The notes beneath the pieces are model-generated. The model saw only the letters and a program-made list of their open reading frames with translations. It searched no databases and was not told the DNA's origin. A DNA stretch of 64,000 bases from Isoperla grammatica (lineage: Eukaryota; Arthropoda; Insecta; Plecoptera; Perlodidae), in assembly GCA_945910005.1 (NCBI GenBank), contig OX246739.1, positions 37,768,608-37,832,607 on the forward strand, written 5' to 3'. Position numbers and translations under genes: made by a program. This document shows, piece after piece, positions 1 through 12,320 of this stretch. Each line of letters opens with the position of its first letter. Within the stretch, counting starts at the first letter, position 1.

Positions 1-200
1 ATTTGAAATTGCGGCCGGCCAGAATTGGCTACGAATCAAGCGTAGGTATGACAAAAGCATCTGTTAGGTTGTTTCGGTAAAAAATCACGTTGCAGGTTCA
101 CATTTTGGCTAAGGCATGGATGTTAAATGTGGCGTATTTCATCGTCACCAAAACGTGGCCTTGATTAGCATCCTTGCCAAAGATGCCAAAGTCATATCAT
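1..200 (+). repeat. Degraded SINE-like sequence
   Basis: The first 75 bases resemble two other places in the window, near 26808-26858 and 41650-41720. All share a head of the type GGCTCGCTGGTTGGCYACGAATCA followed, in two of them, by TATGACAAAAGTATCTG. Bases 113-195 also match the 3' half of the intact SINE at 16180-16365: GGCATGGATGT, GTGGCGT-TTTCATC, and CTTGATTAGC-TCCTTGCCAAA. This is therefore probably an old, diverged SINE or a composite of two. No target duplication is visible because the left end may lie outside the window. Confidence 0.45.
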
Positions 201-392
201 TGAATTCTTGTTAGATACATTTTTTCCTTTTCTCGTTTTAACGTGCTTACTCTATGGAGCGTTGCTATGTTTTACATTTAGATTCACCATTAAAATCATC
301 TCCAGATGAATTTGGTTAGCATAAATGGGGTTAAGAAGAGCGTCCCTGCTTTCACATGGTGTCAAAAGAAATGTTGCAAATAAGGTAGTATT

Positions 393-476
393 GCCCATAT
401 AGGGATCGAACCGGCAACCACACGAGTAGTAATATCGTGTACTTCACTGCCCTCCCGGTGTCACCGACGGCTAAGT
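393..476 (-). repeat. tRNA-like SINE head (diverged)
   Basis: On the minus strand a perfect polymerase III B box, GGTTCGATCCC, lies at 412-402, and an A-box-like TTAGCCGTCGGTG lies about 60 bases upstream at 474-462. This spacing is typical of a tRNA-derived SINE head. The cloverleaf is not intact, so it is not called a tRNA gene. No tail or target duplication was recognised. Confidence 0.4.
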
Positions 477-921
477 GATTGCAAGTGCACCGACTTTCCA
501 CGGGTACGCTAGACCACAATCAAGTTATGGCATATTATACAGACCGGATGTCAATATATGCAGCAGGTCACTGACTGTCATGTGCATGGTTCTATCTCTA
601 TGCTACAATCATGTACTCTTACATATTATTATGCATTTTGAACAGGAAATCAACTTCATCTTTCATAATATGTATGACGATAAAAAGACTTACCGAAAGG
701 GCAGTATAGTTTGTGCAATGCTCAACTGTCTTTGATAATGGAAAAATAAATATTAAATATTCTCTTTTTTAATGTCTTCAGGTTCGTTTCACGCGAATCA
801 GTTTTTGATGAGTAAAAGCTTCTTGGGCGATGAAAGGTTGAAAGACTATCCAATTATTAAGGCAATAATTATTTAATTAAGTTCTATAATACGATATAAG
901 GATTTGTACTATGACTATACT

Positions 922-1072
922 TAGGTTGGAATTCATAGTCGGCCCCTACACCTAGGGGCACCCATTGTTGCTATGGATTTGTTTTGTTTATGGGAAATAA
1001 CATGGAAACAATTGTTACCTTAGCAACAATGGGCGCCCCTAGGTGTAGGGGCCGACTATGAATTCCAACCTA
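922..1072. mobile_element. Short MITE with 52-bp terminal inverted repeats
   Basis: Bases 922-972 and 1021-1072 are near-perfect inverted repeats (start TAGGTTGGAATTCATAGTCG) separated by about 48 bp of AT-rich sequence. The whole unit is 151 bp. TA lies at each end, which would fit a TA target duplication as in Tc1/mariner-type MITEs, but family assignment is inference. There is no coding capacity. Confidence 0.75.
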
Positions 1073-2777
1073 TTCTTTGAATCAAATTGTTTTCTCCACA
1101 GTGAGCACACATCTGGAACATACCTTACCTGATGAATAAAATATGTTTTTGAGTGATTAAATCATGATTGGCCGGTCTCCCTTAAATCAATGTAATATTT
1201 CGGCTTTGTGCTTGCTATAGTTACTACTTTCATTCATAGTGACCTCAGTCTCAGTTGATTCATTCTCAAGTAATTCTTTTGTTTCAAAAATATTTCCTTA
1301 AAATTGTTTCTATTATAATTATGTTAAAACTGCGTGCTTTAGAGTTTTCAAAGCTAACTCAACTATTTCTCATTCACTCTTATACAACTTTCGAAATGCA
1401 TGTAATTTTATAAATTGTTATTACTTAGAAATAGTAACTATTTTTTGTTCTTACATAAATTCGTGATAAATCTTCTTGTACATAACATTTTGTATCAATA
1501 TGTATTCTTCAAATGAAAACAAAACTGCAACTGAACAATTAACATAACTAATTCAACCTACGGTTGCCAAGATGGTGGTTACTGTACCGACATTTGCAAT
1601 GGGTAAACAAACTCACTCGTGAGGTAACCCATATCGTTACATCAACAATTGATCAATGCAGATATTCCCACACACGGGACCTCAATGCCGCCTAAAATGT
1701 AGAACACAACTCTATCCCAGTAGTCCAAGGTCAAGGCATGGCCGGGAGACTCGAGACCCACTACATTCTGGTTTCAGAAATATTTGTCTCCATCTTCGAG
1801 TCAAGCAATTGCGATTTGTTCGTATTAGCCCAGGTCTCAAGATTCACTTTCTCCGCATGTTTTTTGTTCAGCCTGTCTGCTCTCTACACCAAACTAAACG
1901 AATATTCAAGGTTAAAAAACACGTTTAGTTTTGCCGACGTATAATGGCCAAAATTAATATGACTAATCCAAAAATGGGATCAGGTCGTAAGTACGTATCA
2001 ATTCTTGTGCCGTATATTTTATATTGAATAAATGTGTTGCTGATATTCTCAATACAAATGTGAAGTATATAAGCACAGATAACTAATTATACACTTCGTG
2101 GTATTAATATTATATTCATATCTCAACAATCACAAACACAATAATTTAATAATACATTCTTTTCTGTAGACATAGAAAAGCTTAATTCGCAAGCTCATCT
2201 GTTTGTTAGAACCAAAGTATCTGGATTCGATGGCTATAGTCGGAGAAAACTATTTTGTTGGAAACGTTTGTCTTTTCTTAAGTAATGCAAAGAATACCAT
2301 TCAAATTATCCAATAATTATTATTTTCAAATCTAAAATTTACATTTCATTTCTTTTAAAATGATTCATATTTATTTAAACCAATTAATACGTGGTAAACT
2401 TGTCCCAATAGTATAACTGCTCTAACTGGACGTTGTAGTTATTCATATTAAATGATCACGAATTTCAAAGTGGTTTTGTAATATAGTATCCAAAATAACA
2501 ACCCTTATGAAACAATACTTTACTTTACACTACTGTATAGTTTAAACTATTTCTATATTTTTTGTATAGTGTCATCGCAGATTCGCGAGAGGGAAGGCCT
2601 CTGGTGATGGAGAATGATACGTCTCCAAAACGTCGGGCAGTGTTGGGTGAGTCGAACACTTCTGTTTACTCGTGTGAAAAAAACCCAAAAAACAAACAAA
2701 TAACATATATCTGCGAGAATATGAGAACTTACATATATATATATATGTAAGTGCTCATAATCTATATATATATATAT
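1073..2777. other. No gene recognised
   Basis: AT-rich sequence with only short open frames that lack splice context or recognisable domains. The stretch 2727-2752 is a 26-bp perfect palindrome of alternating TA (ACTTACATATAT and its complement), followed by a second TA run up to the long palindrome at 2778. Confidence 0.5.
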
Positions 2778-2901
2778 GTGATAGTTGAGATTTTTCGGGT
2801 TGACTGCCGCGCTCTTTCTCGAGACAATTCTGGTCCTTTTAAGGACCAGAATTGTCTCAAGAAAGAGCGCGGCAGTCAACCCGAAAAATCTCAACTATCA
2901 C
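2778..2901. repeat. 124-bp near-perfect palindrome
   Basis: Left arm 2778-2838 and right arm 2841-2901 are reverse complements with one mismatch (CTCGAG in the left arm, CTCAAG in the right), separated by only TT. The arms start GTGATAGTTGAGATTTTTCG. Because of the palindrome, the same peptide can be read on both strands, which is an artefact. It is a foldback or hairpin-forming sequence, possibly a minimal MITE. An AT dinucleotide run directly precedes it. Confidence 0.85.
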
Positions 2902-5900
2902 ATCCATCGGTCCGCGAAAACCTACGAGTTAGCAATATATACATATATAGACTACATACATCTTGACCATGTTGAGCAGAATGGCCAAAACACGTATCTT
3001 TCTCGTAGAGGTAAGTTTAATAGTATAATAGTGACTAATATTTCTGGCAGAATTTTAGCTTTCTATAAAATCGGCTAGGGTGTGAAATGCTTCGGAACGT
3101 AGTCACTGAAGCTGTCTGACTCCAAAACCTCGACAGGTTTGATGGCTTTACCGCGATTTGTCAAGGGTACAACTTTCGCTCATGTAACGGCGCATTTACA
3201 CGTTGTGAGTCTCTTTTACGATGCAGTGAGTTCAGCGAGGAGTCACTTTGAGATTTAATAGTGGGGTTAACTTTGACGTTTTTGCATTACATAACGTGCT
3301 ACATGCCGGCATTGTGCAAGGTAATAATGTCTATAAAACATGCATTTAAAAACAGAGTTGCAAAAGTTAAGGAATTTTCGGGTTGCCTGTGCGTGTGCGT
3401 GTGTGTGTGTGTGCGTGTGCGTGTTGTGTGTGTCGGGTTAACATAGATGTATATAGGCCTATCGTAATTAAACGTTATCTGTGAAGAACATTTGATTTGA
3501 TTCAAGGAAACTTGTTTCATGCCATAACAATTGAATGCATAGTTTGCATTCAAGCTGACGAAATTCAATATGTGACCTAAGAAATAGTTCAGCATGTTAA
3601 TATTCAATACATTTAAAAAAAATCACTCTTCTGAAAATAGCTACAAAAAATCTTTAAATTTTAACAGATATCGTTTGATATATTATGGTCTTGCATAGTT
3701 GTCGAAACTGTGGTTTCATGTCACCATTATACCATGCCACGCGATTTGAGCAAATAATGTAGAAAAATAAAAGAGCTAAGATTTACGTTCTGTAATGATG
3801 TTAAATCCATCCAGTACACCTTTGTTAACAGATATCGTATATGTAATATGAATTGCCCCAGTAAGGGCAGTATATTATGTAGCAATTGCAACTACCCAAG
3901 TAACAAAAGGATATCGCATTTAAAGTACCAATAAAAGCATTTATAGTTGGCATCGACTGTCGCAAAATTCACCTCCATGAAAAATCTGCCCTCGTGAACG
4001 TTTATGACTTTTCCTACATTTGTTAACAAACAAAGTTAATAATTATTGTTGGGAACTTTGTCTACTTTAATGTGTGATACTGTAATTTGTTCTTGGATTA
4101 TGATGGGAATTATACATAAGTTAAAATCATATATAACGTCATGATCAAAACGCTCATCATAGTTAACAATTAAAATATAATATTTTATTATTTGTCTTAC
4201 AGGGTATGACTAATTCGATTGAGAATTACACAATTACATAATATAATTGCACGTATAATTCTATTTAAATTTGTATTACAATAGTGATGTAGATACTAAA
4301 TAAAATTAGAAATAAATGCCGAACGCCACAGAAATTTCGTTCTGATCATCGATGACCTAAATTACAAATTGAACGACAAAAATCATTTCTTCTTCAATCA
4401 ATCAAATCATTTCTTTGTTTAACAATCGCATACCCAAATTCCATTATACGGCGTGAGTGTACGTGAGTGTACGTTATATGCTCACGTAAGTCTTCGTAAT
4501 AAAGAATGGTCTATAGTATTCAACACATGCCAATGTTAAAAGCATAATATCATGATCATCTGTATTTATCAGTGAATGCTAAAATCCTACAGTTCTACAG
4601 AAATCATACGAAGAACGTTTAGAATACTCATCAATATCAGTAGATATAAGCCAAAGTGTAGCATACAGCTGTAATTCTTCAAATTGCTATTAATCAATTG
4701 TTGTTGTGGGTATGGTTATGATTTTATGACCGGTGTTGCCCAGTTGTAAAATAATATAACAATACTTCCTATATGTCGAAAAAGTGCATAACAATTAGTA
4801 AGAATGTAATCTTCAATATCTCGAACTGAAAGCGATTTTCTTTGTGTTCCTAGTAGTTCCAAGGCCTAATCAATTGCGCTCACACACAGTATAAGTTATT
4901 CATAAAATACTGAACATTTCTGGTTTTGACCTTGCCTGTTCGTGAAGTCGAGAAGTGAGCTGGTAACAAATTCTAAACCATCTGATATCCTAACAAACAT
5001 TTCTCGCTTCTTCAACATTATTTCTGTTTTCTCACATGTGTTTTGTTTTCTCCGGTTGAAGCTCGGTGTACAAAATCCCGGGAATGAGCTTCCCGTTCCC
5101 GTTACCGTTACTGGGAAATGTTAAATCATAGCCAACTTTCCCGTTCCCGGAGCTCCTTCGTTTGAAATAAATTTCTAGCGGAATAACTGCAATCTGTTTT
5201 TCAGATGATCTCTCATTGGATCTTCCCTACAATTGTTTTTATACGAAAATTATATAAATTGCTATACGTAAACGCAACATCTCTATTGTTCACAAGACGA
5301 TAACAAAAATTAGTTTTAATGTTCGAGAAAAAACCGTATTATATTCTATTCTTCACCTTTGCGTCCCACAGTCATCCTACAGTCATTTTGACTCCACACT
5401 CAAAGAAGAAATAATATGACATTTATTTGCATCGCTTTCTAATTTAAAACGGTAACTACGTTGCAAAGATCGTAAAATGATGCGTATAGTGACTTAACCA
5501 CTTCGACGACCACAATTCCAATTGCAAGCAATCGTGTGTGCCAATGATTAGTTTTAAGTAATAATAAATTATTATTATTACGAACGTTAAGAAAAACCGC
5601 AAAGAAAATGCATGCAATGCATGCAGATAACCGTAATTTAAAGTGCCTAATTATCACCTTCGTAATCTGAAGAGCTGCCATTCTAGCACGTGAACCCTAA
5701 ATGTGACGGACACGCACATGTATTATTACTCGTGTACGAATCATGAAGTTAAGTTTCAGATTACAACACTAATGTAAAAATCTCTGCCCATGACATGGTG
5801 GAGATGCGTCGGTACCAAATATCAACTGTTTGGCGGGTAGGGTATGGAGTAAATTGTATGTACTCTGGAATGGACGATTTAGGAAATGATTCCAATCTAT

Positions 5901-6298
5901 GCTTTTGAAATGCACATTACAGTTCACTAGATGTATAGAAACAATGTACAACACATAACAGGTAGAAATGAATCAAAATTAATGTTGTTAAGTTTTAGCA
6001 TTGATCCGGTGATTGCCACCTATAAACCTTGCCTTTATTTTATATTTTAATCGTTGTGTATTTTTAATTTTAAATATCTAGGAAATTACAATGAGCCTTA
6101 CAAACGATGACGGACATTGTTTCAAAATATTCCATTCTTGACGAGTACATTTTATGATAAGGGGGGGAGGGATTCTTAGGGGAGGTTGAACGGGGTGCGA
6201 ATATATATCTTGGTATGCAATATGTTAATTTGTTTTTCTACAACAATGACAATTAATGTACAGATGATGCCTCTATGCGTAGGAACTGTAACGTCTAA
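2902..6298. other. No gene recognised; GT microsatellite
   Basis: AT-rich sequence without supported exons. It contains a GT/GC-alternating microsatellite at about 3387-3434 and a CCCGTT-rich patch at 5085-5155 (for example TTCCCGTTCCCGTTACCGTT) that resembles the subterminal motifs of some hAT MITEs but has no clear ends. Confidence 0.5.
3387..3434. repeat. (GT)n microsatellite, interrupted
   Basis: A run of about 48 bases of GTGC/GTGT alternation with a few interruptions. It has potential to form Z-DNA. No other feature is attached to it. Confidence 0.85.
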
Positions 6299-6485
6299 AG
6301 ACTGGTCCACACAGATTTGAAGACATAATGCATAAGGTTTTAAGACGTTGTTTTAAAAAAGACAATTAAAACGTCTTTAAACTAAAACTTTATGTGAACG
6401 CCAGTTCGTGTTTCCTATGATCCAACTTTACGAGTACGCGTTAAACCTTAAATCGTATGTCTTAAAAATCTGTGTGGACCAGCCT
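6299..6485. mobile_element. MITE with TAA target duplication (Harbinger-like)
   Basis: The ends are inverted: AGACTGGTCCACACAGATTT at the left, and AAATCTGTGTGGACCAGCCT at the right. The trinucleotide TAA flanks both sides (6296-6298 and 6486-6488). A 3-bp TWA duplication and a GG-rich TIR are typical of PIF/Harbinger MITEs. The 187-bp unit has no coding capacity. Confidence 0.75.
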
Positions 6486-6799
6486 TAATGTACTGGAGTA
6501 TGGCTGCCAACAATGTCCATGACGTCACGTAAATATGAAGAGTTGTAAATTACATCAACAATAACATTACATCACAATAAATTTGGGGAGATTAGAAAAG
6601 AGTGATTAATGATCTACACAATTTTGCTATTATTATCTGTATTATAAACCATTTTAAATTGTTCTTGAAATATTTTAGGGGCCGAGTGAGGATAAGAATC
6701 GAAGACGAAAGGAGACTAGAATAAGACCTGTATTATTTTTGGAATGGTCTATTGGTTCATTCGGACGCGTGAGCGTGATGGATAGAGTTCAGTGTGAGT

Positions 6800-8984
6800 A
6801 CAGGTGAGTTGAATGCACGAGATATGCTGAGCATCGTGTTCGTGTGACAGGTGACTTGAATGCACGAGATATGCTGAGCATCGTGTTCGTGTGACAGGTG
6901 ACTTGAATGCGCGGGATAAAGGAGACTTGAATGCACGAGATATGCTGAGCATCGTGTTCGTGTGACAGGTGAGTTGAATGCGCGGGATAAAGGAGACTTG
7001 AATGCACGAGATATGCTGAGCATCGTGTTCGTGTGACAGGTGACTTGAATGCACGAGATATGCTGAGCATCGTGTTCGTGTGACAGGTGACTTGAATGCA
7101 CGAGATATGCTGAGCATCGTGTTCGTGTGACAGGTGACTTGAATGCGCTAGATATGCTGAGCATCGTGTTCGTGTGACAGGTGACTTGAATGCGCGAGAT
7201 ATGCTGAGCATCGTGTTCGTGTGACAGGTGAATTGAATGCGCGGGATAAAGGAGACTTGAATGCACGAGATATGCTGAGCATCGTGTTCGTGTGACAGGT
7301 GAATTGAATGCGCGGGATAAAGGAGACTTGAATGCACGAGATATGCTGAGCATCGTGTGAGCGTGTCCGTGTGACAGGTGAGTTGAATGCGCGGGATAAA
7401 GGAGACTTGAATGCACGAGATATGCTGAGCATCGTGTTCGTGTGACAGGTGAATTGAATGCGCGGGATAAAGGAGACTTGAATGCACGAGATATGCTGAG
7501 CATCGTGTGAGCGTGATCGTGTGACAGGTGAGTTGAATGCGCGGGATAAAGGAGACTTGAATGCACGAGATATGCTGAGCATCGTGTGAGCGTGTCCGTG
7601 TGACAGGTGAGTTGAATGCGCGGGATAAAGGAGACTTGAATGCACGAGATATGCTGAGCATCGTGTAAGCGTGGGACAGGTGAGTTGAATGCGCGGGATA
7701 AAGGAGACTTGAATGCACGAGATATGCTGAGCATCGTGTGAGCGTGTTCGTGTGACAGGTGAGTTGAATGCGCGGGATAAAGGAGACTTGAATACACGAG
7801 ATATGCTGAGCGTCGTGTGAGCGTGGGACAGGTGAGTTGAATGCGCGGGATAAAGGAGACTTGAATGCACGAGATATGCTGAGCATCGTGTGAGCGTGTT
7901 CGTGTGACAGGTGAGTTGAATGCGCGGGATAAAGGAGACTTGAATGCACGAGATATGCTGAGCATCGTGTGAGCGTGTTCGTGTGACAGGTGAGTTGAAT
8001 GCGCGGGATAAAGGAGACTTGAATGCACGAGATATGCTGAGCATCGTGTGAGCGTGTTCGTGTGACAGGTGAGTTGAATGCGCGGGATAAAGGAGACTTA
8101 AATGCACGAGATATGCTGAGCATCGTGTGAGCGTGTTCGTGTGACAGGTGACTTGAATGCGCGGGATAAAGAAGACTTGAATGCACGAGATATGCTGAGC
8201 ATCGTGTTCATGTGACAGGTGAGTTGAATGCGCGGGATAAAGGAGACTTAAATGCACGAGATATGCTGAGCATCGTGTGAGCGTGATCGTGTGACAGGTG
8301 ACTTGAATGCGCGGGATAAAGAAGACTTGAATGCACGAGATATGCTGAGCATCGTGTTCATGTGACAGGTGAGTTGAATGCGCGGGACAAAGGAGACTTG
8401 AATGCACGAGATATGCTGAGCATCGTGTGAGCGTGTTAGTGTGACAGGTGAGTTGAATGCGCGGGATAAAGGAGACTTGAATGCACGAGACATGCTGAGC
8501 ATCGTGTGAGCGTGATTGTGTGACAGGTGAGTTGAATGCGCGGGATAAAGGAGACTTGAATGCACGAGATATGCTGAGCATCGTGTGAGCGTGTTGGTGT
8601 GACAGGTGAGTTGAATGCGCGGGTAAAGGAGACTTGAATGCACGAGATATTCTGAGCATCGTGTGAGCGTGTTCGTGTGGCAGGTGAGTTGAATGCGCGG
8701 GATAAAGAAGACTGAATGCACGAGTATTGCTGAGCATCGTGTGAGCGTGTTCGTGTGACAGGTGAGTTAAAGCGCGGGATAAAGGAGACTTACATGCACG
8801 AGATATGTTGAGCATCGTGTGAGCGTGTTCGTGTGGCAGGTGAGTTGAATGCGCGGGATAAAGGAGACTTGAGTGCACGAGATATGCTGAGCATCGTGTG
8901 AGCGTGTTGTGTGACAGGTGAGTTGAATGCGCGGGATGAAGGAGATTTGAATGCGCGGGATATGCTGATTGCTGAGCATCGCAA
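6800..8984. repeat. Minisatellite, unit up to 79 bp, about 30 copies
   Basis: The full unit is 79 bp, running from GAATGCACGAGATATGCTGA through GCATCGTGTGAGCGTGTTCG to GGATAAAGGAGACTT. Shorter variants of 71 bp (lacking GTGAGCGT) and 47 bp (also lacking the GAATGCGCGGGATAAAGGAG block) dominate the left end. The right end is more diverged. The unit contains no stop trinucleotide on the minus strand and its length is 1 mod 3, so all three minus frames stay open for over 1 kb. That is a property of the unit and not evidence of a gene: there are no splice sites, start context or domain. Confidence 0.9.
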
Positions 8985-10054
8985 CCGACTACTACGGAAG
9001 TAGCGGTTGCGGTGGGTAACGACTCAATTACATCGCATTATAGAAGCTCCGCCTACACTCGTTAAATGAGTGAGCGAAACGTTCCACTCGACTAGTGTAC
9101 ATTCGCCGATCACGGATAGAACCGTCACACTGATAATAATTTTTTAAATATTCTACAGCTATAAACTATTTAAATTTTAATTTAACAATCATTTTTTAAA
9201 TTAAAATAAATGATCTCCGAAACTCCAAATAACAAAAAGATATTAAATATCCAACCCCTATTTAGTATTGTAAAATACACGAGTTGGAATATTTAATAAA
9301 TTGAATAAATAAACATGTAAAAATTGAAGTAAGTGAAGCTGATAGAAGGAAACACGCATTCGTGCGATCGGTCAGACGATACGTTATACAACAATATAGA
9401 GTGACTATGGCGTTACTTGCTTAGACGCAATTTCTCGCGATTTACATTGTTATGTATTCACTAATTAAAATGCTTGTATAAATTTAAAAAATCCTCTCAT
9501 CAAATCTCATTAAAATATATATATTTTTAACGCTATCTAATATGATAGAAACAACTTCCCAGTTGGATAAATTTGTATTACAATTATTTGTATCAAATCA
9601 CAATTTGATTGTGTTTTAAAACAAGTCTAACAGTTCTATAGCTTGCGTAATACAAGACTATTGAAAGCACTTGGGGCTTCTTATGTAACGTAAACATTAC
9701 TACTACAGTTCAGTTCACTGCTGGTTACATCACACCAAAAATATCACATCGACAACAATTTGCCCTGTGGGCAAGCTAGCTTGACTAGTTAGACAATCAG
9801 GATTGGCTCTGGCGTCACCTATAAACTTGAGTAAAATGAATATTAAACTAATGTGTGTACAAGATCGCAGTTTCTTATGTAATTAATGTATTCGTTTTTC
9901 ATGCCAACTCGGTCTATTGTAGCTTGATTATATCGATTATTGGGTGTAACAATGTTTGTTGGAGCAACACAACTGTTCAAGATCAAAGAGTGTTTTTGTA
10001 TAGATTTGAACACATTCTTTTATGTCGCATGATATATAACAGGCGTCATTATTA
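8985..10054. other. No gene recognised
   Basis: AT-rich unique-looking sequence. A small imperfect hairpin (GCAACCGACTAC / GTAGCGGTTGC) lies at 8982-9011 directly at the end of the minisatellite, and ACTCGTTAAATGAGT gives another small stem at 9058-9072. Confidence 0.5.
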
Positions 10055-10287
10055 AGAAATAAATTAAGTGGTTGAAGAAAATGGGCCATATTATTATTTT
10101 TCTATTGGACTTGTATTTAATTTTAGACGTTCACTTCATTCTGACCTTCCTCCGGAAAAAACAGAGATAATTATTTGGAAATAAATTAGCTTGTTGAAGA
10201 AAACGGACATAATATTATTTGTATAGTGAACTTGTATTTAATTTTAGACGTTTAGTGCATTTCGACCTTGCTTTGGAAAACATAACC
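10055..10287. repeat. Diverged tandem duplication, period about 123 bp
   Basis: Two adjacent copies begin with GAAATAAATTA and carry the shared block ACTTGTATTTAATTTTAGACGTT followed by GACCTT-CT--GGAAAA. They differ at many positions, so the duplication is old. Confidence 0.75.
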
Positions 10288-11435
10288 GTGTCCAGTGTTA
10301 ATCAATGCATTCTCTGCCACGAATAGTCAGAGGTGCTTTTCTGAGAGTGGCTTTAAAAAATCTATTAAAATAAGGTAAATTTCATGTTGAATGCATAGTG
10401 TGAAAAGTGCAATACCAAACAGAATAGCTCTTTACGTATGTTAAAGTGTATCTTAAAAAATTGTCATGTAAAATGAGATATTTAGGATTTAATTGTAATA
10501 CTACATTTTTGTTAATATATTCCCCCCTGCCATACCCAAAAATGAAAAATTATGACTACTGAAAAACGTGGACAATTTGTATTCACATTTCAGAACTAAA
10601 TGTTCGTTTTTTCGTTTAATGATTTCAAAATGTTAGAATTTTAAATAATCACATTAAAAAGTACCGGTATGTACTTACGCAAGTACTTCGTTACACGAAG
10701 ACGTGTAAATGAGAGTCATTATATCCTCCACTGGTTGAGCTTCATTCCATAATAGCCAGAGGTCTAGGTCATCCTTTTTATAACCCCCAGTCAACTATTT
10801 TAGTCCTATATCTATAAACCCTTGGCGATTGCATTAGTACAAACTATGAAAAGACATGCGATACTTTATTTGCAGTTCGTGGTATAGTTTGGAAAATAAA
10901 TGCAATTAATAAATTTAGTATTTAATTAATTATTTCTATCCCCAACCTTTAATTGATCCTTTACCAGTAGAACCCACAACATGCTGATTTAAGGACCCCC
11001 CCCCCCCCCCCCCCCATAAGGAGTTAATAATCCACCCTTCCCACTGCCAAAGAAAATTTTCTTAAACAGGACAAGAATATGTTAATGGATAAATGGATAA
11101 ATGCAAATATTACCAGGTCGGCAATTACGTTGAAATGCATGTACACAATTTTTATTTACCCACACAAGACTATATAATTATATAGTCAGGATAGAAAATA
11201 GTCAAATGAAAAATAATGTAAACTGGCTTGATTGTGAACTAAACAAGTATGATAATTGAATGCACCAGCAGAGGCGTGGCTCCGTTCTAGCACGCTCAAC
11301 TTTGATTCGAAAGGTACCGGGTTTTATAACCACTCATATATTTTCTTAATTAACTTGCTCGTGGTATTTGCTTCATTCACAAGACGCTCTTTTAACAGCA
11401 ATTTTACATTATTCACTTATATGACAGTACCAACT
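10288..11435. other. No gene recognised; poly-C tract and possible SINE head
   Basis: Contains a run of 20 C at 10996-11015. At 11268-11335 a tRNA-like stretch (GTGGCTCCGTTCTAGCACG, then CGGGTTTTATAACC) could be a decayed SINE head, but its B box is poor. Nothing else is recognised. Confidence 0.4.
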
Positions 11436-12180
11436 ACTAGGAAAACGCTCTGTTTGACGCGTTGATAAGCGAGCGCGTCAATATCTACGAACTTTCTGGC
11501 GAAAAGTTTTTAATGCTAATACGAACAACAATAAACAACAATTCAAGAATGCGCATTGCAAAAATTGTTCTTATTTCCATGGCTATTATACTTTCCGACA
11601 TTGTTTTATGCAGTGCAATGTGCGTAGCTAAGAATTTTTGTGGTCATGTTTTCAACACGGTCCACCACCGTTTCTAACACTTATTGACAGCAATAGAAAT
11701 GTAATTTCTGCCTCTAATACGTATCGGATCGCGTTTACATTATATTCGTGACCGGACAAAAATTTACTATAAGATAGCCACCTCACATTTTGCCGTTACT
11801 GCGTTTTAGAAAAATATTTTCGAGTAACTTTCGTGTAACTTAGCCAATACTTATCAAATAGCCATTACATTAAAATATTCGTACACCGAAAAAATCTGTA
11901 GAAAAATCTGGCTATCTCACATTTTGCCGCCATTTTCTTTCAGAAAAATATTTTGCAGTAACTATGGTGTAACTTTGTAACTTTTCGAACGATTTTGCCT
12001 CAAAACTATACACCTTCAATCCACATCGAGGCTTGTGGATGGTCCAAATTTCAAGTTGATCGGACTTTCCGTTCGACTGCTATCGACGGACATAAAAAAA
12101 AAAAAACAAAACAAAACAAAAAAAACAGAATGAAGTGCCATAAGAGTCAAGTGGGTGGAAACGCTCGCTTCGCTCGCTTA
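11436..12180 (+). repeat. Dispersed ~750-bp element, copy A
   Basis: Begins ACTAGGAAAACGCTCTGTTTGACGC and ends GCTCGCTTCGCTCGCTTA. The stretch TAAGCGAGCG near the left end (11466) and CGCTCGCTTA at the right end are inverted, giving short terminal inverted repeats. A poly-A/AAAAC tract lies about 90 bp before the right end. The same sequence recurs at 12321-13084, 61067-61795, 61859-62567 and, truncated, 50312-50610. There is no coding capacity. It is probably a non-autonomous mobile element of unknown class. Confidence 0.8.
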
Positions 12181-12320
12181 ATAAGAAATACCAGTGCCTT
12201 GTAAGTTTCATCGCTGAATATCCATCATTTAACCTATACTCAGAAACAAACCACAACACAATTTGGTAAAGTAGATACTAAAGTGAATAAATTCTCGCAT
12301 GATATATGAAATACTTTATC

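Noticed and set aside
1656..1944. Overlapping plus-strand open frames
   Set aside because: No splice sites, domain or codon pattern supporting a gene.
2553..3078. Two open frames on opposite strands starting with the same MRFFGLTAALF peptide
   Set aside because: The identity is a consequence of the 124-bp palindrome.
6757..8878. Minus-strand open frames of 423-576 codons
   Set aside because: Produced by a stop-free minisatellite unit whose length is not a multiple of 3; no start, splice or domain support.
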